A stretch of DNA of 64,000 nt, taken from positions 372,001 through 436,000 of the forward strand of contig PLUE01000069.1 in the NCBI GenBank assembly GCA_003164785.1. Direction: 5' to 3'. Below, piece by piece: positions 59,416-64,000 of the stretch. The notes beneath the pieces were generated by a model that searched no databases, was not told the DNA's origin, and saw only the letters and a list, made by a program, of their open reading frames with translations. Every line of letters starts with the position of its first letter. Within the stretch, counting starts at the first letter, position 1. Both the position numbers and the translations under genes were made by a program. The stretch comes from Gammaproteobacteria bacterium. Its GTDB lineage: Bacteria > Pseudomonadota > Gammaproteobacteria > Steroidobacterales > Steroidobacteraceae.

Positions 59416-61013
59416 GTTGCGGGTTCCTCCTGTCGAAGCGCCGCGAGCGTGTTCGTCAGGGTGTCGGGTTTGGTCGTATCCACCCGCACGACATGGCGGT
59501 ATTCCTGAGGTACGAACGCGTCTTGATCCGCCAACTGGCGCGTGAGCACCGCAAGACCCGCCTCGGAGGCGTCGGTGCCGGCGGATTGACGGCGAAGCAC
59601 GCGGTCCTGCGCCACGTCCACGGCGGTCGGGCAATCGACGATCACGTACCGCACGCCGAGTTTGCCCGCGAGCGCCTGAAACCGATGTCGCTGCTCGAAG
59701 TGCAGGAACGTTGCGTCGACGATGACGCTTTCGCCGCCGTGCAGACAGGCTTCCGCTCCCTCCGCGAGACGCTCGTAGGTCCGTTGAGTGAATTCGGGCG
59801 AGTACGGGTCCATGGTGGTGCCGCGGAGTTCGACCGCCGTCGGCGCCGAGGACCGGAGGCGTCGCCTTTCGATATCGGAACGCAGCCGAATCGCGGGGAG
59901 CACATACGACAGACGTTGACTCAGCCAGGACTTACCCGACCCCGAGACACCGTGCATGATGATGAGGCACGGCGGGGGGCGGTCCATCAGCGTAATCGCG
60001 GTGCTCATCCGCACACAAAGCCGGGAGATGAAAGCATCTGCCCGCTGAACCGGTCCGTCGGCCTGCAGCGCGTCCACCTTGGCGCGCACCAGCGCCCGAT
60101 AGATCGCATAGAAGCGCAACAACCGGACGCCGGAGTAATCGCCGCTCTTGTCCAGGTAGTGATTCAAGAACGCGTAGGCGAGATCCGGGCGATGATGCGA
60201 GAGCAGATCCATCACCAGGAACGCGACGTCGTTCATGACGTCGATCCAGCGCAGGTCGGGATCGAATTCGAGACAGTCGAACGGCGTAAGATGGCCGTGC
60301 CATCGGACGATGTTTCCCGCATGCAGATCGCCGTGACATTCGCGAATGAACCCATACGCCTCGCGCTGCTCCAGCAACGGCAGCAGATCGTGATACGAAT
60401 CATGGGTAAAGTCGACCAGCCGCCCCAGATCGCCGAGTTGGCTCACCAGGCAGGTCTGGGTCAAGAGCGTTGCCAGATTCCCCATGATGGCGGCGCGCAG
60501 CATGCTCGTGTGCGGGAACGCCACAGCGGGAGCCGCGACGGGCGCGGCGCGGTGGAAGGAGGCGATCGACACCGCGAGGTCTTCGACCTCCGCCGTCGCG
60601 ACGGCGCGCGCATTCAGGAGCGCATCCAATTGTTGCGACTCGTCGAATTGCCGCATCCGGACGGCGTACTCGATGACACGTCCATCCCCGCCGACGCGCG
60701 GTCCGTCCGCGGCCTGCGTGATGGCCACGACATCGAGATAGAGATCCGGTGCGAGGCGCCGGTTCAGGCGCACCTCGCACAGGCACAATTCATGGCGCCT
60801 GGCCAGGGTGCTGCAATCCATGAACGGCAGAGCGACGCATTTCTTGATCTTGTAGGCATATTGGCCGGTCAGGACGATCCATGAGACCAATGTCTCCCGC
60901 AGCATCAGTTCGCTCACCCGATGCGGGAACGCGGCAGCCACCAGAAGTCGCTGCACCGCGAATTCGGCCGCAACCTCCCGCGACTGCTCATTGGCGCTCG
61001 CCAGCTTTGCCAT
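59406..61013 (-). CDS. Fusion of an aminoglycoside-phosphotransferase-like domain with a P-loop kinase
   Basis: A 535-residue two-domain protein. The N-terminal half is an APH/choline-kinase fold with ECHGDLHAGNIV (catalytic Asp near residue 235) and FDCLEFDPDLRWID; the C-terminal half is a small AAA/zeta-toxin-like kinase with Walker A GVSGSGKS near residue 345, RSDIERRRL and VIVDATFL. Such fusions are widespread in proteobacteria and not characterised. Start ATG 61013 is preferred to the longer frame (61067). A cytochrome c gene overlaps its end. A small-molecule phosphotransferase role is likely, the substrate unknown. Confidence 0.82.
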   Translation of the reverse strand: MAKLASANEQSREVAAEFAVQRLLVAAAFPHRVSELMLRETLVSWIVLTGQYAYKIKKCVALPFMDCSTLARRHELCLCEVRLNRRLAPDLYLDVVAITQAADGPRVGGDGRVIEYAVRMRQFDESQQLDALLNARAVATAEVEDLAVSIASFHRAAPVAAPAVAFPHTSMLRAAIMGNLATLLTQTCLVSQLGDLGRLVDFTHDSYHDLLPLLEQREAYGFIRECHGDLHAGNIVRWHGHLTPFDCLEFDPDLRWIDVMNDVAFLVMDLLSHHRPDLAYAFLNHYLDKSGDYSGVRLLRFYAIYRALVRAKVDALQADGPVQRADAFISRLCVRMSTAITLMDRPPPCLIIMHGVSGSGKSWLSQRLSYVLPAIRLRSDIERRRLRSSAPTAVELRGTTMDPYSPEFTQRTYERLAEGAEACLHGGESVIVDATFLHFEQRHRFQALAGKLGVRYVIVDCPTAVDVAQDRVLRRQSAGTDASEAGLAVLTRQLADQDAFVPQEYRHVVRVDTTKPDTLTNTLAALRQEEPATCE

Positions 61014-61134
61014 GATCGCCCCCTGGTCGTGATCGTCGACGAATGCTAGCGGAGCGGCTCCGCGCATATCAGCCGGAGTTGTCGCGGACTCCTACGGGGT
61101 TACCGCAGCGGCGACGAGTGGGTGGGCCGCGTGC

Positions 61135-61590
61135 TTATCCGGCTCGAGCCGCCGTACGCGGTTGACTACGCGCTTTCTGCCAGCTCGGGGCCCACAGCTT
61201 GGCGAACAGCCGTTTGGCGCGCACGGGACTGATGCCGGTGAACGTGTCGGTCTCGTGACCGGCGGCCATGCGCTCGGCGCCATCCGTTGGATCGACCGCG
61301 GCAAAATCCATGGACCAGTCGCCGAACAGGCGACCCTGAATCGGCTCGCGCACGATCTGTGTCAAACGGGCGTGGCGCTCGTCGCCCGCGAGACGCGCGT
61401 ATAATTCATCGATTCTCTCCGCATCGCCTTCGAGCATTTGCAAAAACGAGCCACCGGTGAACAACAGCATTCCCGTAATCCCGCGTTTCGCATTCGCAGG
61501 CCGGATCGACTTCAAGAGATCCGGAATCTCGTGTTCGCGAAACGTCGGAGAGGCTTCACTGGCATAGATCAAGTGAATCAACGAATTCAT
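61135..61590 (-). CDS. Single-domain BLUF blue-light sensor
   Basis: A 151-residue protein that is mainly a BLUF domain (residues 1-95). Photoactive residues are Tyr9 in LIYASEA, Gln51 in SFLQMLEG and Asn33, with Trp92 and Met94 in DWSMDF. These form the flavin-binding hydrogen-bond network that shifts in blue light. No GGDEF, EAL or other output domain is attached; the last 50 residues are a basic tail. Short BLUF proteins act through partners, for instance on c-di-GMP or gene expression. The partner is not evident in the neighbourhood. Confidence 0.92.
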   Translation of the reverse strand: MNSLIHLIYASEASPTFREHEIPDLLKSIRPANAKRGITGMLLFTGGSFLQMLEGDAERIDELYARLAGDERHARLTQIVREPIQGRLFGDWSMDFAAVDPTDGAERMAAGHETDTFTGISPVRAKRLFAKLWAPSWQKARSQPRTAARAG

Positions 61591-61757
61591 CGGTGGGCCT
61601 CGCTGTTGGAGCGGGCGTGAGTGTAGCCCGGCCTCGGCGTACGTTCCGCTACGCAGTCGACATTTTCATCCGTAACCATCGATTGGCCCGTGCGTCGATC
61701 AGCCCGCTTATGTCGTATGCGGTATGCTCGGTGTCCGATTGCACCCTGGAGTTCCCG

Positions 61758-62306
61758 ATGACCATACCCTTTACCCCAATCGTCGGTCGCCTGGTGGCGA
61801 TCCTGTTGGTCGGGGTGCTGCCGTCCGCGGCAATGTCGCTCGAGGACACGCCGCCGCTCAAGACCGAATACGCATTCGTCACCCATGTGCTGACCGGCGA
61901 CGCCCTGGTGGCGGAGCACACCCCGGACGGCAACACCCGCTACGTTCCCATCATCGGCGGAACGGTCTCCGGGCCGGGGCTGAAGGGAACGATCCTGTCC
62001 GGAGGGGACTCGCAGGTGGTCCGTTCCGACGGCGTCTTCGTGATCGAGGCTCGGTACATGTTCAAAACCGACGACAATGTCTTGATCTCGGTCTTGAACC
62101 GGGGGATGCGCCACGCGTCAGCCGCCGTGATGGCACGTCTGTTGAAAGGCGAGCACGTCCCTGCCGACCAGTATTACTTTCGCACGGTGGCGCAGATCGA
62201 GGCGCCCGTCGGATCCCGCTATGAAGCGCTGAACAAGTCATTGTTCGTCGCCATGGCGGAGCGCGAGCCGACTGGCGCCGTGCTGCACTTCTATCGCATC
62301 GATTGA
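61758..62306 (+). CDS. Exported DUF3237-family protein
   Basis: A 182-residue protein whose signal peptide ends near residue 24 (LVGVLPSAAMS). The rest is a DUF3237 beta-barrel: KTEYAFVTHVLTGDAL, VPIIGGTVSGPGLKGTIL, GGDSQVVRSDGVFVIEARYMF, DNVLISVLNRG and a final LFVAMAEREPTGAVLHFYRID. Family function is not established; members are common near aromatic and sugar catabolism genes. Start ATG 61758 has CTGGAG nine bases before it. Convergent with the second pump gene, 16 bases apart. Confidence 0.85.
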   Translation: MTIPFTPIVGRLVAILLVGVLPSAAMSLEDTPPLKTEYAFVTHVLTGDALVAEHTPDGNTRYVPIIGGTVSGPGLKGTILSGGDSQVVRSDGVFVIEARYMFKTDDNVLISVLNRGMRHASAAVMARLLKGEHVPADQYYFRTVAQIEAPVGSRYEALNKSLFVAMAEREPTGAVLHFYRID

Positions 62307-62322
62307 CACGGGTCGAGCGGTC

Positions 62323-63873
62323 TTACTCGCCGCCGGCCGGCGCGGCGCTGTTGCCGGCCGGTCGTCGCACCAACCAACATAGCGGGATGAGTACGACCGC
62401 CAGCCACGCCGACAGGTAAAACAGGTCCAACGAGGAGAGCAGGTAGCCCTGGCTCACCAAGGTTTGCGTCATGGCGCCGGCGGCGGCCGGGTCACCCAGT
62501 CCCAGCGCGTGAAGCCGCTCCAGCGACTGTTGATAGGCCGGTGCATAGACGTTGACCGACTCCGCCAGGTGCGACTGATGCAGGGCTTCCCGCCGGTCCC
62601 AGAGCGTCGTGGTCAACGACGTGGCGAAGCTGCCGGCCGTGATGCGCAGGAAGTTGTTCAGTCCCGAGGCGGCCGGCACCTTCTGCGGCGGCAGGCCGTC
62701 GAAGCTGATCGCCAACATCGAGACGAAAAACAGTCCCATGGCCAAACCTTGCACCAATTGCGGCAGCATGAACGCGACAAAGCTCGCGTCCGCGGTGAAG
62801 CCCACCCGCAGAAAATAGGAAATGGCGAAGAACATGAACGATGCGGCGGCGAACCAGCGAGCGTCGTAGCGCCGCATCAAGCGGCCGACGAAGGGGGAGA
62901 TCAGCACCGCCACCACGCCGCTGGGGGCGGACACCAAACCGGCCCAGGTTGCGGTATACCCGACGTGGCTCTGCAGCCACAGCGGCATCAGCACGATGTT
63001 GCCGAAAAACACGGCATAGCCCAGACATAGGGCCAGTGTGCCCAGCGCAAAGCTGCGCGACCGAAACAGCGACAGGTCGACGATCGGCTGCCCTTCCGTG
63101 AGTTCCCAGATGAGCCAGGCGATGAAGGCAACCACGGTCACGATGAACAGAACGACGATGGGGGTCGAGGAAAACCAATCCAGGTCCTTGCCCTTGTCCA
63201 GCAGGATCTGCAGCGCGCCCACCCAGACGAAGAGCAGGGCCAGGCCGACGCGATCGATGGGTATTTTTCGCGTCGGCGTCTCCGCGCCCTTGAGGTTGTT
63301 CCAACAGATGAAGGCGCAGAAGATGCCGACCGGAATATTGATGAAGAATATCCACGGCCAGATGTAGTTATCCGAAATGTAGCCGCCCAGGATCGGACCC
63401 GCAATCGGCGCCACCAAGGTGGTCATCGACCAGATCGCGAGCGCGGTTCCGCGCTTCGCCGGACCGAAGATGTTGATGAGCAATGCCTGGCTGCCGGGAA
63501 TCATCGGGCCCGACACGGCGCCCTGCAAGACGCGAAAGGCGATCAACGAGGGCAGGCTCCAGGCGACGCCGCACAACAACGAGGCGGCCGTGAAGAGCAT
63601 GACTGACAGAACGAAAGTGCGGACCACGCCGAAACGCTGCATCAACCATCCGGTCAGGGGCACCGAGACGCCGTTGGCCACCGCAAACGACGTAATTACC
63701 CAGGTGCCCTGGTCCGAGCTCACGCCCAGATTACCGGCAATCGTCGGAATCGAGACGTTGGCGATCGACGTGTCGAGCACCTGCATGAAGGTTCCCAACG
63801 CCAGCGCCAGCGCGGTGATCGCCTTCGTGCTGCCGCTGAGCGCCGGCGCCGCCTGTCCGCCGGAGCCGCTCAC
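62323..63873 (-). CDS. EmrB/QacA-type (DHA2) drug:H+ antiporter, second set
   Basis: A 516-residue, fourteen-helix pump distinct from the one at 48797. Helix 1 has LGTFMQVLDTSIANVSIPTIAG, loop 2-3 MQRFGVVRTF (a degenerate motif A), and motif C appears as LVAPIAGPILGGYISDNYIWPW. The start is GTG 63873, which overlaps the stop of the upstream adaptor gene (GTGA). It would export drugs or lipophilic acids with its adaptor, which continues outside the window. Confidence 0.92.
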   Translation of the reverse strand: MSGSGGQAAPALSGSTKAITALALALGTFMQVLDTSIANVSIPTIAGNLGVSSDQGTWVITSFAVANGVSVPLTGWLMQRFGVVRTFVLSVMLFTAASLLCGVAWSLPSLIAFRVLQGAVSGPMIPGSQALLINIFGPAKRGTALAIWSMTTLVAPIAGPILGGYISDNYIWPWIFFINIPVGIFCAFICWNNLKGAETPTRKIPIDRVGLALLFVWVGALQILLDKGKDLDWFSSTPIVVLFIVTVVAFIAWLIWELTEGQPIVDLSLFRSRSFALGTLALCLGYAVFFGNIVLMPLWLQSHVGYTATWAGLVSAPSGVVAVLISPFVGRLMRRYDARWFAAASFMFFAISYFLRVGFTADASFVAFMLPQLVQGLAMGLFFVSMLAISFDGLPPQKVPAASGLNNFLRITAGSFATSLTTTLWDRREALHQSHLAESVNVYAPAYQQSLERLHALGLGDPAAAGAMTQTLVSQGYLLSSLDLFYLSAWLAVVLIPLCWLVRRPAGNSAAPAGGE

Positions 63874-64000
63874 GGCCGCGCGACCGGACCTGCGGCGAGC
63901 TGCGGCCCGGCATTGCCGGCGATGATTTCCGCGATGCGGGCATCGACTGCGGGGTCATCTCCGGCGCTCGGTTGCGTGGGTTGCGGGGTGTTGCGCACGG
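63870..64000 (-). CDS. EmrA/HlyD-like adaptor, C-terminal end only
   Basis: The minus-strand frame runs in from the window edge and ends at the TGA that overlaps the pump start codon. Only about 43 codons are visible; they include VDARIAEIIAGNAGPQLAAGP, a helix-like tail of the kind found at the end of EmrA-type adaptors, after a Pro/Gln-rich linker. The identification rests mainly on the position before an emrB-type gene with coupled translation. The diagnostic lipoyl and coiled-coil parts lie beyond the window. Confidence 0.6.
   Translation of the reverse strand, partial: VRNTPQPTQPSAGDDPAVDARIAEIIAGNAGPQLAAGPVARP

Noticed and set aside
1..64000. tRNA, rRNA, CRISPR arrays, prophage, transposase genes
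   Set aside because: None could be recognised. The short repeat at 34062-34090 has only two units and no array structure.

Overview
The window is GC-rich, densely packed proteobacterial chromosome. Genes are often joined by ATGA or TGATG overlaps. Several traits suggest an aerobic, aromatic-degrading proteobacterium: an FecI-type sigma factor, PQQ and molybdenum dehydrogenases that feed c-type cytochromes, MarR-EmrAB-OprM efflux, LigAB ring cleavage, and a tetrahydrofolate-dependent O-demethylase. Steroidobacteraceae-like gammaproteobacteria or sphingomonad-like alphaproteobacteria would both fit. I cannot fix the order from sequence alone. I see no rRNA, tRNA, CRISPR array, phage or complete insertion sequence.

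Layout. 1-3432: the end of a KamA-family gene, an EAL-domain remnant, a minus-strand trio (SDR, CMD-family, hydroxypyruvate isomerase-like) and a PRC-barrel protein. 3433-11940: a hairpin, a 38-nt interrupted palindrome and a sigma70-like promoter precede an ECF sigma gene. This heads an almost gapless run of eleven genes: three DUF6152 proteins, two related periplasmic 'GxW' proteins, two DUF6644 membrane proteins, a dihaem cytochrome c, a parvulin-like protein and a HupE/UreJ-like membrane protein. A TetR regulator follows. 11930-20753 (minus): a six-gene oxidation operon with a GxW protein, two quinohaemoprotein alcohol dehydrogenases, an SMP-30-like protein and the two subunits of a molybdenum hydroxylase. 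21123-25958: a carotenoid/lignostilbene-type oxygenase, a tiny Tat-signal protein and a large secreted protein with three SnoaL-like domains fused to an esterase. 26059-29014: an acetoin-dehydrogenase-like operon in which AcoC is split into separate lipoyl and hydrolase genes.

29118-42871 is an aromatic-acid island: a LigM/DesA-like O-demethylase, an SDR, four MFS transporters (three of AAHS type), a TfdA-like dioxygenase, a cupin dioxygenase candidate, LigA and LigB, an AraC regulator and acetoacetyl-CoA synthetase. 42904-47008 holds an ABC exporter and several decayed genes: a GST remnant, an M14 peptidase and an aromatic amino acid lyase, the last two with their catalytic cores deleted. 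47127-51825 is a marR-emrA-emrB-oprM efflux operon. 52031-53199 repeats the GxW-DUF6152 pair. 53259-64000 is mixed: YghU, a PfpI-like protein, MaoC, GNAT and thioredoxin remnants, a second carotenoid oxygenase, PduL, a cytochrome c, an APH/AAA fusion, a BLUF photoreceptor, a DUF3237 protein and a second EmrAB-type pump.

The best candidate for an undescribed system is the sigma-led operon at 3536-11190 together with its outlying pair at 52031-53199. All four DUF6152 proteins have His-His at the predicted start of the mature protein, and an Asn-Pro-His motif whose His lies exactly 26 residues after the second of these. This pattern could bind copper as a histidine brace. They are coded beside GxW proteins, a cytochrome whose second axial Met is replaced by Cys, and membrane proteins of unknown function. 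The function is inference; the motifs and gene order can be seen in the sequence.
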